Below the pieces are notes generated by a model, which saw only the letters and a list, made by a program, of their open reading frames with translations, made no database searches and had not been told where the DNA came from. A stretch of DNA of 64,000 nucleotides. Origin: Nesterenkonia ebinurensis (GTDB lineage: Bacteria; Actinomycetota; Actinomycetes; Actinomycetales; Micrococcaceae). Numbering within the stretch: the first letter of the stretch is position 1; each line of letters starts with the position of its first letter. The translations under genes and the position numbers were made by a program. The DNA lies in assembly GCF_008711175.1 (NCBI RefSeq), contig NZ_VWNF01000032.1, forward strand, positions 62,001-126,000. The letters are read 5' to 3'. Positions 1 through 10,208 of the stretch are shown here, in pieces.

Positions 1-1928
1 TCCCAGCCCTCAGGTGCAGCGACCTCTTTGGAGGGCACGAAGCCGGTGACCTGAATCCTCACCGGAGCGTTGAGGTGCAGCTCCTTGAGGTCGAAGGCCA
101 TCTGGGCCTCACCCAGTGAGGAGAAGACCCGGCCGGTGCCGGTCTCGTCCTCACGCACGGTGGTCAGGTGGTGCAGGCCGATGATCATGTCCTGTGCGGG
201 CAGGGCCACCGGGCGACCGTCGGAGGGCTTGAGGATGTTGTTGGATGAGAGCATCAGGATGCGCGCCTCGGCCTGAGCCTCCGGTCCCAGCGGCAGGTGC
301 ACTGCCATCTGGTCCCCGTCGAAGTCGGCGTTGAACGCAGCACAGACCAGCGGGTGCAGCTGCAGGGCCTTGCCCTCCACCAGCTGCGGCTCGAAGGCCT
401 GGATGCCCAAGCGGTGCAGGGTGGGTGCACGGTTGAGCAGCACCGGGTGCTCGGTGATGACTTCCTCGAGCACGTCCCAGACTGCGGAGCGCTGGCGCTC
501 CACCATCCGCTTGGCGGATTTGATGTTCTGAGCGTGGTTGAGGTCCACCAGCCGCTTCATCACAAACGGCTTGAACAGCTCCAGGGCCATCTGCTTGGGC
601 AGGCCGCACTCGTGCAGCTTCAGCTGCGGGCCCACCACGATGACCGAGCGGCCGGAGTAGTCCACGCGCTTGCCGAGCAGGTTCTGGCGGAACCGGCCCT
701 GCTTGCCCTTGAGCATGTCGGAGAGCGACTTCAGCGGACGGTTGCCCGGTCCGGTGACCGGGCGGCCGCGGCGGCCGTTGTCGAACAGGGAGTCCACCGA
801 CTCCTGCAGCATGCGCTTCTCATTGTTGATGATGATCTCGGGGGCACCGAGGTCCAGCAGCCGCTTGAGCCGGTTGTTGCGGTTGATCACCCGGCGGTAG
901 AGATCGTTGAGGTCACTGGTGGCGAACCGGCCGCCGTCCAGCTGGACCATCGGGCGGATCTCCGGCGGGATCACCGGAACTGCCTCCAGCACCATGCCGG
1001 TGGGAGAGTTGCCGTTGACCAGGAAGGCGTTGAGCACCTTCAGCCGCTTCAGGGCGCGGGTCTTGCGCTGGCCCTTGCCGGTGGCGATGGTCTCGCGCAG
1101 CTTCTCAGCCTCGGCGGCCATGTCAAAGGTCTGCAGGCGCTTCTGGATGGCCTCAGCACCCATGTAGCCCTCGAAGTACTGGCCGTACTTGGCGCGCATC
1201 TCGCGGAAGAGGGTCTCATCGCCCTCCAGATGGCCCACGGTGATGTTCTTGAACCGGTCCCAGACGTTCTGGATCTGCTCAATCTCGGCGTCGGCGCGCT
1301 TGCGCACCTGGCCCATCTGCTTCTCTTTGGTCTCGCGGAACTTCTTCTTCTCGGCGGCCTTCGCACCCTCGGACTCCAGCTCGGCCAGACCGTCCTCGAG
1401 CTCCTTGGCGATCGCGGCGATATCAGCGTCGCGCTGGGAGGTCAGGTGGTTGATCTCCTGGTCCACCTCGGCCTGCAGGTTGGGCTGGTCCTCGTGGCGG
1501 CGGTCCTCATCCACGGAGGTGATCATGTACGCGGCGAAGTAGATGACCTTCTCCAGGTCCTTCGGCGCCAGGTCCAGCAGGTAGCCCAGGCGGGAGGGCA
1601 CTCCCTTGAAGTACCAGATGTGGGTGACCGGGGCAGCCAGCTCGATGTGGCCCATCCGTTCGCGGCGGACCTTGGAGCGGGTGACCTCCACACCGCAGCG
1701 CTCACAGGTGATGCCCTTGAAGCGCACCCGCTTGTACTTGCCGCAGTAGCACTCCCAGTCACGGGAAGGTCCGAAGATCTTCTCGCAGAACAGGCCGTCC
1801 TTCTCCGGCTTCAGGGTGCGGTAGTTGATGGTCTCGGGCTTCTTCACCTCGCCCTTGGACCAGGCCAGGATGTCGTCGGTGGTGGCCAGCCCGATGCGCA
1901 TGGTGTCGAATGAGGATTCAGTGGACAT
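1..1928 (-). CDS. rpoC: DNA-directed RNA polymerase beta' subunit (N-terminal 642 residues)
   Basis: This is the largest catalytic subunit of RNA polymerase. The gene runs off the left edge, so only the N-terminal part is present. The start ATG gives [15 protein letters not shown]. The zinc-ribbon cysteines are visible (C60, C62, C75, C78), and the Mg-binding motif NADFDGD lies at residues 533-539. It lies 71 bp downstream of rpoB on the same strand and is presumably cotranscribed with it. Long plus-strand open frames across it are antisense shadows. Confidence 0.98.
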   Translation of the reverse strand, partial: MSTESSFDTMRIGLATTDDILAWSKGEVKKPETINYRTLKPEKDGLFCEKIFGPSRDWECYCGKYKRVRFKGITCERCGVEVTRSKVRRERMGHIELAAPVTHIWYFKGVPSRLGYLLDLAPKDLEKVIYFAAYMITSVDEDRRHEDQPNLQAEVDQEINHLTSQRDADIAAIAKELEDGLAELESEGAKAAEKKKFRETKEKQMGQVRKRADAEIEQIQNVWDRFKNITVGHLEGDETLFREMRAKYGQYFEGYMGAEAIQKRLQTFDMAAEAEKLRETIATGKGQRKTRALKRLKVLNAFLVNGNSPTGMVLEAVPVIPPEIRPMVQLDGGRFATSDLNDLYRRVINRNNRLKRLLDLGAPEIIINNEKRMLQESVDSLFDNGRRGRPVTGPGNRPLKSLSDMLKGKQGRFRQNLLGKRVDYSGRSVIVVGPQLKLHECGLPKQMALELFKPFVMKRLVDLNHAQNIKSAKRMVERQRSAVWDVLEEVITEHPVLLNRAPTLHRLGIQAFEPQLVEGKALQLHPLVCAAFNADFDGDQMAVHLPLGPEAQAEARILMLSSNNILKPSDGRPVALPAQDMIIGLHHLTTVREDETGTGRVFSSLGEAQMAFDLKELHLNAPVRIQVTGFVPSKEVAAPEGW

Positions 1929-1999
1929 AGTCCGGTATCTCTCTTTTCTTCTCTAAAAATTCGTCAAGCGTATGTGAGTCGGAAGCAGTCTGAGGCGGG

Positions 2000-4900
2000 T
2001 CAGACTTCTTCGACCGAGCTGGGCTCAGCCCGGGAGAGATCGATGCCGAGTTCCTCAGCGGCGGTGAAGCCGGAGTCCTCGGAATCGGCGTCGCGCATGT
2101 GGAAGGCGTCACCGTGCTCGTTGAGCACCTCGACGTTCAGGCACAGCGACTGCATCTCCTTGATGAGCACCTTGAAGGACTCCGGAACACCGGGCTCCGG
2201 GATGTCCTCGCCCTTGACGATGGCCTCGTAGACCTTCACGCGGCCGTGGATGTCATCGGATTTGATGGTCAGCAGCTCCTGCAGGGTGTAGGCGGAGCCG
2301 TAGGCCTCCAGGGCCCAGACCTCCATCTCACCGAAGCGCTGGCCGCCGAACTGCGCCTTACCGCCCAGCGGCTGCTGGGTGATCATGGAGTACGGTCCGG
2401 TGGAGCGGGCGTGGATCTTGTCGTCCACCAGGTGGTGGAGCTTCAGGATGTACATGTAGCCCACGGAGACCGGGTCCGGGAAGGGCTCGCCGGAGCGGCC
2501 GTCGAACAGCTGGGCCTTGCCGTCGGAGCCGACCAGCTGCTCGCCGTCACGGGAAGGGGTGGTGGCCTCCAGGATGCCGGTGAGCTCCTCGGGCTCCGCG
2601 CCGTCGAACACCGGGGTGGCCACCTTGGTGGGTCCGATCTCCTTGGGCAGGTTGGGCAGATTCTTGAGCCACTCGGGATTGCCCTCGATCTTCCAGCCGT
2701 TGGCTGCCGCCCAGCCCAGGTGCAGCTCCATGACCTGGCCGATGTTCATACGGCCGGGCACGCCCATGGGGTTCAGTACGACGTCGACCGGGGTTCCGTC
2801 GGGCAGGAAGGGCATGTCCTCGACCGGCAGGATCTTGGAGATGACACCCTTGTTGCCGTGGCGGCCGGCCAGCTTGTCACCGTCGGTGATCTTACGCTTC
2901 TGGGCCACGTAGACCCGGACCACCTGGTTCACGCCTGGGGGCAGCTCGTGGTCGTCGTCCTCGGCGTCGAGGATGCGCACACCGATCACGGTGCCGGCCT
3001 CGCCGTGAGGCACCTTCAGGGAGGTGTCGCGGACCTCGCGGGACTTCTCGCCGAAGATGGCGCGCAGCAGCCGCTCCTCCGGGGTCAGCTCGGTCTCACC
3101 CTTAGGCGTGACGCGGCCGACCAGGATATCGCCGGACTCCACTTCAGCGCCCACGTGGATGATGCCGCGCTCGTCGAGCTGGGCGAGCATCTCCTCGGAG
3201 ACGTTGGGGATGTCCCGGGTGATCTCCTCTGCACCGAGCTTGGTGTCGCGGGCATCGACCTCGTGCTCCTCAATGTGGATGGAGGTGAGCACATCGTCTG
3301 CCACCAGACGCTGGGACAGGATGATCGCGTCCTCGAAGTTGTGACCCTCCCAGGACATGAAGGCCACCAGCAGGTTCTTGCCCAGGGCCAGCTCGCCGAG
3401 CTCGGTGGAAGGCCCGTCGGCGATGATCGACTGGCGCTCCACCCGGTCGCCCTCGGCCACCCGGACCACCTGGTTATAGGCGTTGCCCTGGTTGGAGCGC
3501 TGGAACTTCATGATCGGGTAGTTGGTGTAGGAGCCGTCGTCGTTCTGGACGATGACCAGGTCGGCGGCCACCTTGGTGACCACACCGGCCTTGGTGGCGA
3601 CCACGGAGTCGCCGGCGTCGATCGCAGCGTACTTCTCCATGCCGGTGCCCACCAGCGGGGACTCGGACTCCAGCAGCGGCACAGCCTGGCGCTGCATATT
3701 GGCACCCATCAGGGCGCGGTTGGCGTCGTCGTGCTCCAGGAACGGGATCAGGGCGGTGGCCACTGACACCATCTGGCGCGGGGAGACGTCCATGTAGTGG
3801 ATATCGGCCGGGGAGACCAGTATGGGCTCACCCTGCTCGCCGGAGGAGGCGTCACCGCGGCAGAGCACCACGTCTTCTGTGAAGGAGCCGTCCTGGTTCA
3901 GCGGCGCGTTGGCCTGGGCGATATTGGCCACCAGCTCGTCATCGGCGGTGAGGTACTCGATCTGCTCGGTGACCTTGCCGCCCTTGACCACCCGGTAGGG
4001 GGTCTCGATGAAGCCGAAGTTGTTGATCCGCCCGTAGGTGGCCAGCGAGCCGATCAGGCCGATGTTGGGACCTTCCGGAGTCTCGATGGGGCACATGCGG
4101 CCGTAGTGGCTGGGGTGCACGTCGCGGACTTCCATGCCGGCGCGGTCGCGGGAGAGGCCGCCCGGGCCCAGTGCGGACAGGCGCCGCTTGTGGGTCAGCC
4201 CGGCCAGCGGGTTGTTCTGGTCCATGAACTGGGACAGCTGGGAGGTTCCGAAGAACTCCTTGATGGAGGCCACCACGGGCCGGATGTTGATCAGGGTCTG
4301 CGGGGTGATGGCCTCCACGTCCTGAGTGGTCATCCGCTCACGGACCACGCGCTCCATGCGGGACAGACCGGTGCGCACCTGGTTCTCGATGAGCTCGCCC
4401 ACCGCGCGGATGCGGCGGTTGCCGAAGTGGTCGATGTCATCAACGGTGACCGGCAGCTCGATCTCTTTGCCGTCACGGTTGCCCTTGATGGTCTTCTGAC
4501 CGGCGTGCAGGGCACACAGGTAGTGGATCATCGCGGTGATGTCCTCTTCGGTGAGCACCGAGTCGGTGAACTCCTTGTCCACGCCCAGCTTGCGGTTGAG
4601 CTTGTAGCGGCCCACCTTGGCCAGGTCGTAGCGCTTTGAGCTGAAGTAGAGGGACTCCAGCAGGGAGCGGCCGGCCTCGACTGTGGGCGGCTCACCCGGG
4701 CGCAGCTTGCGGTAGATGTCCAGCAGCGCCTCTTCCTGGGTCTCGAAGGTGTCCTTCTCGAGAGTGGCGCGGATGGAGTCGTAGCCGCCGAACTCCTCCA
4801 GGATCCGGGACTCGGGCCAGCCGATGGCCTTCAGCAGCGCGGTCACCGGCTGCTTACGCTTGCGGTCCAGGCGCACGCCGACCTGGTCGCGCTTGTCGAT

Positions 4901-5512
4901 CTCGAGTTCGAACCAGGCACCGCGGGAGGGGATCACCTTGGCGGTGAAGATCTCCTTATCGGTGGTCTTGTCCTGGGCGGACTCGAAGTAGGCGCCCGGT
5001 GAGCGGACCAGCTGGGAGACCACTACACGCTCGGTGCCGTTGATGATAAAGGTGCCGCGGGAGGTCATCAGCGGGAAGTCGCCCATGAACACGGTCTGCT
5101 GCTTGATCTCACCGGTGTTGTGGTTCATGAACTCGGCTTTGACGTACAGCGGGGCCGAGTAGGTGATGTCGTGGTCCTTGCACTCCTCCACGGTGTACTT
5201 GGGGTCCGCGAACTCCGGGTCGGAGAAGCTCAGGCTCATCGTCTCCTGGAAGTCCTCGATGGGGGACATCTCCTCGAAGATGTCAGCCAGCCCGGAGGTA
5301 TCGGAGACGCCCTTGATGCCCTTCTCCTTGGCCTCGGCCACACGGGCGGCCCAGGCCTCATTGCCCACCAGACGGTCAAATGACTCAATCTGCAGAGCCA
5401 GCAGCTCCGGGACATCGAGGGGTTCGTGGATCTTTGCGAATGAGAGACGGCCGGCGTATTCGGGAGTGCGGGCCGATGCAGCGGTATTTGGTGAGGTGCT
5501 CGAGGCGACCAA
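2000..5512 (-). CDS. rpoB: DNA-directed RNA polymerase beta subunit
   Basis: This 1170-aa catalytic subunit has the conserved blocks of the family, including [12 protein letters not shown] near the active site. I start it at the TTG at 5512, not at the in-frame GTG at 5527. A GGAAGGA Shine-Dalgarno sequence lies 7 bases before the TTG, and the resulting MVASSTS matches the usual Micrococcaceae N-terminus from memory. The rifampicin region is wild type: D431, H441 and S446 correspond to E. coli D516, H526 and S531, so no resistance allele is visible. It is followed by rpoC. Unlike the classic arrangement, rplJL is not adjacent but lies about 22 kb away. Confidence 0.98.
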   Translation of the reverse strand: MVASSTSPNTAASARTPEYAGRLSFAKIHEPLDVPELLALQIESFDRLVGNEAWAARVAEAKEKGIKGVSDTSGLADIFEEMSPIEDFQETMSLSFSDPEFADPKYTVEECKDHDITYSAPLYVKAEFMNHNTGEIKQQTVFMGDFPLMTSRGTFIINGTERVVVSQLVRSPGAYFESAQDKTTDKEIFTAKVIPSRGAWFELEIDKRDQVGVRLDRKRKQPVTALLKAIGWPESRILEEFGGYDSIRATLEKDTFETQEEALLDIYRKLRPGEPPTVEAGRSLLESLYFSSKRYDLAKVGRYKLNRKLGVDKEFTDSVLTEEDITAMIHYLCALHAGQKTIKGNRDGKEIELPVTVDDIDHFGNRRIRAVGELIENQVRTGLSRMERVVRERMTTQDVEAITPQTLINIRPVVASIKEFFGTSQLSQFMDQNNPLAGLTHKRRLSALGPGGLSRDRAGMEVRDVHPSHYGRMCPIETPEGPNIGLIGSLATYGRINNFGFIETPYRVVKGGKVTEQIEYLTADDELVANIAQANAPLNQDGSFTEDVVLCRGDASSGEQGEPILVSPADIHYMDVSPRQMVSVATALIPFLEHDDANRALMGANMQRQAVPLLESESPLVGTGMEKYAAIDAGDSVVATKAGVVTKVAADLVIVQNDDGSYTNYPIMKFQRSNQGNAYNQVVRVAEGDRVERQSIIADGPSTELGELALGKNLLVAFMSWEGHNFEDAIILSQRLVADDVLTSIHIEEHEVDARDTKLGAEEITRDIPNVSEEMLAQLDERGIIHVGAEVESGDILVGRVTPKGETELTPEERLLRAIFGEKSREVRDTSLKVPHGEAGTVIGVRILDAEDDDHELPPGVNQVVRVYVAQKRKITDGDKLAGRHGNKGVISKILPVEDMPFLPDGTPVDVVLNPMGVPGRMNIGQVMELHLGWAAANGWKIEGNPEWLKNLPNLPKEIGPTKVATPVFDGAEPEELTGILEATTPSRDGEQLVGSDGKAQLFDGRSGEPFPDPVSVGYMYILKLHHLVDDKIHARSTGPYSMITQQPLGGKAQFGGQRFGEMEVWALEAYGSAYTLQELLTIKSDDIHGRVKVYEAIVKGEDIPEPGVPESFKVLIKEMQSLCLNVEVLNEHGDAFHMRDADSEDSGFTAAEELGIDLSRAEPSSVEEV

Positions 5513-5910
5513 GAGGGATCCTTCCACAGACCTGTATTCGTTATGCGTACCGGATCGCTTCCACGCAACATACGTGCGCCACCGCTATATGAAGGCACGA
5601 AGAAAGTGGGGAAACGCGAAGTTTTAGGATACACAGAGAATCCAGGCGCGCGCAAGTGCGCACCACAAAGAGCCCCAGACCGGGGTGATGCCGTACACAA
5701 TACCTCACGACGAGGCCGAGCCGCCTCCGCGAGGCCCGAGCGTGTCAAGTGCCTGCTGCACAGGTGAGGACCTGCGGGCCGCGGCAACGCGGGATCAGCA
5801 TCGCGACGCCGCCCGACCCACCAGCAACCTGCCCGGCCGTTGTTTCACAAAGTGCCGAAAATAGGGGGCGGAATGAAACATCTGCCGGGTAATTCCGTCC
5901 GCGGCAAGGG
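5513..5910. other. Intergenic region upstream of rpoB
   Basis: This 398-bp gap has no convincing ORF on either strand. It must carry the rpoB promoter and leader, because the next gene upstream on the same strand is a different functional unit. One candidate promoter is listed separately. I see no terminator hairpin for the membrane protein gene that ends at 5911. Confidence 0.6.
5626..5655 (-). promoter_or_regulatory. Candidate rpoB promoter
   Basis: Read on the minus strand, TTGCGC (5650-5655) and TATCCT (5626-5631) are separated by 18 bases. The boxes fit an actinobacterial sigma-70 promoter and would give a leader of about 105 nt before the rpoB TTG. The match is imperfect and other boxes in this gap are possible. 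Confidence 0.35.
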
Positions 5911-6456
5911 TCAGGAAGCAGATACCTGGACCACCCGGATGCGCACCCAGCGGGTGTGGGCCAGAGCGGCGGCGGCCGCCAGCAGGGCAGCCGCCAACAG
6001 GATGAACGCGGCACCGGGGATCAGCACCCCGCTCACCACCCGAGCCAGCATCCAGGCCACCACAGTCACCGCGAAGACGGCGGCGGCCCTGCCGGCCCAG
6101 CGGATCCACAGCTGGGTCGGCACAGGTGCAGCCACCGGCAGCACCGCGGCGGCTGCGCAGCCGGTATGCAGGATCAGCAGAAACGCCGCGGCAGGCAGTG
6201 TCCAGAAGGAGCGGGCGTCGTCGTTGACTGATACCCAGGCGATCACTGCGTAGGCGAGCATGCTCAGGGGCACCAGGTCTCGCGGCCAGAGAGCTGCGGC
6301 AAGACTTCCGGCGGCAGGGACCAGGGCGGTCCAGAAGTCGGTGATGCCGCGTTCGGAGACCAGGGCGAGCAAGGCGGTGAAGCTCAGTCCGGACAGCGCG
6401 ATGAGTCCCCGCAGCAGCAGCTGGGCGGCCGAGCCATGACGGATGAGTTGACGCAT
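5911..6456 (-). CDS. Hypothetical multi-pass membrane protein
   Basis: This 181-aa protein is almost entirely hydrophobic and has about five predicted membrane segments. I recognise no domain. Its ATG overlaps the TGA of the DUF58 gene by one base, so it is translationally coupled as the last gene of the MoxR/DUF58 operon. Location in that operon suggests a role in cell-envelope assembly or maturation, but this is inference only. Confidence 0.7.
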   Translation of the reverse strand: MRQLIRHGSAAQLLLRGLIALSGLSFTALLALVSERGITDFWTALVPAAGSLAAALWPRDLVPLSMLAYAVIAWVSVNDDARSFWTLPAAAFLLILHTGCAAAAVLPVAAPVPTQLWIRWAGRAAAVFAVTVVAWMLARVVSGVLIPGAAFILLAAALLAAAAALAHTRWVRIRVVQVSAS

Positions 6457-7784
6457 CAGCGCGCCCCTGCCCTGCCGCGTCTGCTGAGCATCCGCAGCAC
6501 GGTGTCCATAGTGCCGGGTCCGCGCCAGTCCACCACAGCCACTCCGGCCTGGACGGCCCGGCGGATTTCGCGCTCGCGCTCCAGCATCCGCAGTCGCCAG
6601 GCCAGCTGATCGTAGGCATCGGCCTCCTTCAGCTGAGGGTCGGTTCCGCTGAGCACGTCCACGGCCAGCACGGTCATCCCGCTGCGGGCCAGGGCGGCGG
6701 CCCGGGTGAGGATGGCCTCGGAGACCAGTGCAGAGACGATCACCACCAAGGTGCCGGCGCGCAGGCCCAGGCGGATCTTCTCCGGTTCGATCCTCCGCTC
6801 CGGGGCCGGGACGGCTGCGGCCAGCACATCGAGCAGCCGGCGGTAGTGCTTGGGCCCGGTGCCGGGGTTCAGCCGCTGGGGCATAGCACCGGAGATGACC
6901 TGAAGGCTGACCCGGTCACCCTGGTGGGTGAAGTGCTCCCCAATTGCGGCCGCGGCCCGGACCGAACTGTCCAAGGTTGAGGAGATTCCGCCCGTGCCCT
7001 CGGAGCTGCCCAGATCGTTCTGGGCGTCCAGGATCAGAGCAACATGGGTGTCCTGATCCGCGTAGGAGGAGGTGACATGCAGTTCGCCGGTGCGCAGCGA
7101 GCGGGGCCAGTGGATGTTCTTCAGCCTGTCACCCCACTGGAAGTGCCGGATGCTGGCGAACTCACTGCCCTGCCCTGGGCGGGTCGAACGGTGGTGGCCC
7201 ACCAGTCCGCGGGGGTGCGGGGCAGGGGCGGAAGTGTCGAAGTGCTCGGCGGCCGGCAGCACCTTCTGCTGTCTTCCGGTCAGCGGCACCGGGCCCCAGC
7301 AGTGCGCTCCCCACGGGCCCACCGCGCCCACCAGGGTGGTGCCGTAGCTGCGGTTGCCCCAGCGCAGCGGATCCGCTCCCACTGTGAGCTGCGCATCGCT
7401 GCCCTCCACTATGTGCACCTGGGAGCCGTGATGCGGGCGGCGCTGCATCCAGGCAGTGGGCGCCAGGCTGGCCACGGCCAGATCTGCGCCCTGCAGGCCG
7501 TGGCCTTGCACGATGACCTCGTTGTGCTCACCCTCAGCAGTGCGCTGCCGAGCCAGCCGGGCAGTGGCCCAGGGTTTCCCGGCAGGCCGGGCCAGCACCG
7601 CCCAGGCGGCTGCGAGCGCCAGGGGCGCCACCAGGATGAGCGCATCAGGCCGTGCGGCCACCAACGCGATGAATATGCCCAGGGTGGCGATCAGTACGGC
7701 CCGCAGGTGAGCGTGAGTGAGCAGCCAGCGACCACTGCTGGCTGTGCTGGGCCCTTCCGGATCCGACTCCACCGTCCCGCTCAT
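6456..7784 (-). CDS. DUF58 domain membrane protein
   Basis: This 442-aa protein has two N-terminal membrane segments (about residues 25-75). A DUF58 core follows, with the typical RPGQGSEFASIRHFQWGD and IHWPRS region, and a vWA-like C-terminal half (VALILDAQNDLG, LVVIVSALV). DUF58 proteins are companions of MoxR AAA ATPases and are thought to act in metal insertion or folding of membrane and secreted proteins. Its ATG overlaps the moxR stop by 4 bases, so the two are coupled. Confidence 0.88.
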   Translation of the reverse strand: MSGTVESDPEGPSTASSGRWLLTHAHLRAVLIATLGIFIALVAARPDALILVAPLALAAAWAVLARPAGKPWATARLARQRTAEGEHNEVIVQGHGLQGADLAVASLAPTAWMQRRPHHGSQVHIVEGSDAQLTVGADPLRWGNRSYGTTLVGAVGPWGAHCWGPVPLTGRQQKVLPAAEHFDTSAPAPHPRGLVGHHRSTRPGQGSEFASIRHFQWGDRLKNIHWPRSLRTGELHVTSSYADQDTHVALILDAQNDLGSSEGTGGISSTLDSSVRAAAAIGEHFTHQGDRVSLQVISGAMPQRLNPGTGPKHYRRLLDVLAAAVPAPERRIEPEKIRLGLRAGTLVVIVSALVSEAILTRAAALARSGMTVLAVDVLSGTDPQLKEADAYDQLAWRLRMLEREREIRRAVQAGVAVVDWRGPGTMDTVLRMLSRRGRAGAR

Positions 7785-8761
7785 CCCTGGGCGTCTCCGG
7801 CAACAGCGTCTGCGGCCCGTGCGGCGGGCACCGGCACCTCACTGAGCACCTTCTGGGTGATCTGGGCCGGCCGGGTGTCGGACATCCACAGCTCCGGCTT
7901 GAGCACAATGCGGTGGTCCAGCACCGGGTGGGCTACGGCTTTGACGTCCTCCGGGATGATGTAGTCCCGGCCGCTGATCACCGCATAGGCCCGGGCTACC
8001 AGGATCAGGGCGAGGGAGCCGCGCGGGGAGGCGCCAACCTGGACCCCTGGGGCCCGGCGGGTGGCTGCGGCCAGCCGCACGCAGTAGGCGGAGATGTCAT
8101 CCTCCACCGGAATCGCCTCCACCGCCTGCTGCATCGCCAGCAGCCCGGCGGCGTCAGTGGCCGGCTCCAGGGTGAGCTCTTCGCGCTGACGTGCCAGGCG
8201 GCGTCGTAGTATCTCCTGCTCATCCCCTGCCTCCGGGTAGCCGAAGCTCAGCCGGAGCAGGAACCGGTCCAGCTGAGCCTCGGGCAGCGGATAGGTGCCC
8301 TCATACTCCACCGGGTTGGAGGTGGCCAGCACGTGGAAGGGGCGGTCCAGGGTGAAGGTTCGGCCCTCCACGGTGACCTGCTTCTCAGCCATCGCCTCCA
8401 GCAGTGCCGACTGGGTCTTGGGCGGGGTGCGGTTGATCTCATCGGCCAGCATCAGGCCGGTGAACAGTGGGCCTCTGCGGAATTGGAACTGCCCGGAGGA
8501 CTGATCGTAGACATAGGCGCCGGTAAGATCGGCCGGCAGCAGGTCGGGGGTGAACTGTGCGCGGGCGAAGTCCAGGCCCAGCGCCTGGGCGAAGGAGCGG
8601 GCGGTCAGGGTCTTGCCCAGGCCCGGCAGGTCCTCCAACAGCACATGACCGCCGGCCAGGATCGCGGCCAGGGTAAGGGTGAGCGGCTCGCGCTTGCCCA
8701 CCACGGCAGTCTCCACCTGGTCGAGAACCTTCTGGGCCAGCTGTTGGGTTGTTTCAGTCAC
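7781..8761 (-). CDS. MoxR-family AAA+ ATPase
   Basis: This 326-aa ATPase has Walker A LEDLPGLGKT (near residue 43), Walker B LMLADEINR and the sensor-1 region ATSNP. The C-terminal lid ends in a DYIIPEDVKAVAHPVLDHR segment typical of MoxR. It probably works as a chaperone for vWA-type partners, here the adjacent DUF58 protein. The start is GTG with GAGGAATT just upstream. A 166-bp gap with a hairpin separates it from the DUF4129 pair upstream. Confidence 0.93.
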   Translation of the reverse strand: MTETTQQLAQKVLDQVETAVVGKREPLTLTLAAILAGGHVLLEDLPGLGKTLTARSFAQALGLDFARAQFTPDLLPADLTGAYVYDQSSGQFQFRRGPLFTGLMLADEINRTPPKTQSALLEAMAEKQVTVEGRTFTLDRPFHVLATSNPVEYEGTYPLPEAQLDRFLLRLSFGYPEAGDEQEILRRRLARQREELTLEPATDAAGLLAMQQAVEAIPVEDDISAYCVRLAAATRRAPGVQVGASPRGSLALILVARAYAVISGRDYIIPEDVKAVAHPVLDHRIVLKPELWMSDTRPAQITQKVLSEVPVPAARAADAVAGDAQG

Positions 8762-8874
8762 AATTCCTCGATTCTGCGTTGGTCCCGGCGGCGCCTCCCT
8801 GACGTGGCCCGCTCAAACGCCAGAGTGCCTGCACGGGTCCCCAACATCAGGGGCCCTTGCCGCGCGCACCTCTC

Positions 8875-8896
8875 GGCCGGCAAGACTTTGCCGGCC
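8875..8896. repeat. REP-like palindrome, copy 1
   Basis: GGCCGGCAA (8875-8883) and TTGCCGGCC (8888-8896) form a 9-bp stem with a 4-base loop. It lies in the gap between moxR and the next upstream gene. A closely related palindrome occurs at 14,135-14,148, also next to a GGGCCC-containing stretch, so this may be a dispersed intergenic repeat. It could also act as a weak terminator or processing stem inside the operon. Confidence 0.5.
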
Positions 8897-8927
8897 TTCA
8901 CACCTAAAATGTGGCGAGCTCTTTCCA

Positions 8928-9419
8928 CTACAGGTTCTCTATCCTTTGGATCACATCGGAGAGCGTTCGGGCGGTGGCCCGGTGGGGTGGGCCGGCCGCC
9001 AGATAGTCGGCCAGCTGCGGTCCCAGTGCGGCGCGCAGAGCTTCTGGGTCCTCAGTGTCCACCCCGTGGGCAGCCGCTCGCTCTGTGGCGAGCAGAGTCA
9101 GCGACCGGTGCAGCTCGGCACGGAAGTAGGCGTCGTCGGTTCCGTGCAGCATCCTGCGGATCCGGCGCAGCCTTGGATCGGCAGCCCCGAACACCGGATC
9201 AGGCTCCACCGGATCTGGGCTGAACCAGTGCACCTGGGTGGTGAGCTCATCAAAGTTCAGCACCGTGGCGGTCACCGTGAAGGCTGCCAGCACCAGGACC
9301 AGGCAGACGGCCAGTCCCAGCTGCCAGGGATGGGGCAGCAGGTCACCAGCCGAGAGGGCGATGAACAGTACGACGCCGCAGACCAGGGCGGCTGTCCCCA
9401 CGGTCACTACACGCTTCAC
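8928..9419 (-). CDS. Hypothetical two-pass membrane protein of the MoxR cluster
   Basis: This 163-aa protein has two N-terminal membrane helices (about residues 8-28 and 34-56) and a charged cytoplasmic C-terminal region. No named domain is recognised. Its GTG start overlaps the TGA of the DUF4129 gene (GTGA), so the two are coupled. The position between DUF4129 and MoxR is common for small unnamed membrane partners of this system. Confidence 0.75.
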   Translation of the reverse strand: MKRVVTVGTAALVCGVVLFIALSAGDLLPHPWQLGLAVCLVLVLAAFTVTATVLNFDELTTQVHWFSPDPVEPDPVFGAADPRLRRIRRMLHGTDDAYFRAELHRSLTLLATERAAAHGVDTEDPEALRAALGPQLADYLAAGPPHRATARTLSDVIQRIENL

Positions 9420-10174
9420 GGCACCTCCTGCTGGTTGCGGCGGTCCTGGATGGCTGAGTGCACCTTCTCCAGGCAGGCGGCAGCGCGCTGCCGGTGATCT
9501 TCGGTGAGCTCCTGGCGGGAGAAGCGTGCTGCGCGGTAGAGCTCGGCCAGCTCGGTGATGGTGGCAGCGTCGACCTCCCAGTGAGCCAGTACCCGTTCGG
9601 TGAACTCCTGGGCGGTCTCGGAGCCGGTGCGGTGCAGCCCGGCGCCCTCAGCGGCATCCTCCAGAGCTACCCAGCAGGCCACCACCGCGTTGGGCGGGGA
9701 GCCTTCAACGAGCGCGCGCCCCCGGGCCTTGCTGGTGGTTTCTGCCGCATACTTGAGGTCTTCGATGACCTCCACCGGGTCGGCGCGGTGACTGCCGCGC
9801 TCCCGGAGCCACGTCAGCAGCACATAGCTGCCGAAGATCAGCAGGCCGAGAACGCTGAGCAGGGCGATGACTGCAAAGACCGGCTCCAGCCAGCTGAGAT
9901 CCAGGGTGGCGCTGTCACCGAGCTGTTCTTCAAGGTCCGGGGCCTCCTCCGGGAGCTCCTGATCGAAGTCGCACCAGGCGGGAATCTCCTCGGCTGACTC
10001 CGGGTCGCTGGGACAGGGCAGCCCCTGGGGTTCGTCTGCGGAGCCGTCCCCGTCGCGGTCTAAGAACGGCAGGGGGCCGCTGTAGCGCGGGATCGGGGCC
10101 GCGGAGGCCACCACCAGCAGGAACAGACCCAGCACGCTGAGCACAGCTGCCGCCCGGGCCTTGGTGGTGTCCAT
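9416..10174 (-). CDS. DUF4129 domain membrane protein
   Basis: This 252-aa protein starts at MDTTKARAAAVL and has a signal-anchor helix (residues 8-28). An acidic extracytoplasmic segment contains DRDGDGSADE, which resembles a calcium-binding loop. A second helix lies near residues 98-118, followed by a cytoplasmic DUF4129 domain (ALVEGSPPNAVVACWVALE to the C-terminus). DUF4129 proteins travel with MoxR and DUF58. Longer in-frame starts upstream would overlap the divergent MMPL gene and are rejected. Confidence 0.82.
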   Translation of the reverse strand: MDTTKARAAAVLSVLGLFLLVVASAAPIPRYSGPLPFLDRDGDGSADEPQGLPCPSDPESAEEIPAWCDFDQELPEEAPDLEEQLGDSATLDLSWLEPVFAVIALLSVLGLLIFGSYVLLTWLRERGSHRADPVEVIEDLKYAAETTSKARGRALVEGSPPNAVVACWVALEDAAEGAGLHRTGSETAQEFTERVLAHWEVDAATITELAELYRAARFSRQELTEDHRQRAAACLEKVHSAIQDRRNQQEVP

Positions 10175-10208
10175 CGCCACAAACGTACCGGATATACCCT
10201 TATTTGCA

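Noticed and set aside
297-3766. Long plus-strand ORFs (538 and 555 codons) opposite rpoC and rpoB
   Set aside because: They are exact antisense shadows of essential genes, caused by high GC at third positions; no ribosome-binding site or family match.
4195-4270. Rifampicin-resistance change in RpoB
   Set aside because: The key positions equivalent to D516, H526 and S531 are all wild type.
5513-5527. GTG start for rpoB five codons upstream
   Set aside because: The TTG at 5512 has a perfect GGAAGGA spacing and gives the conserved MVASSTS start; the GTG overlaps that ribosome-binding site.
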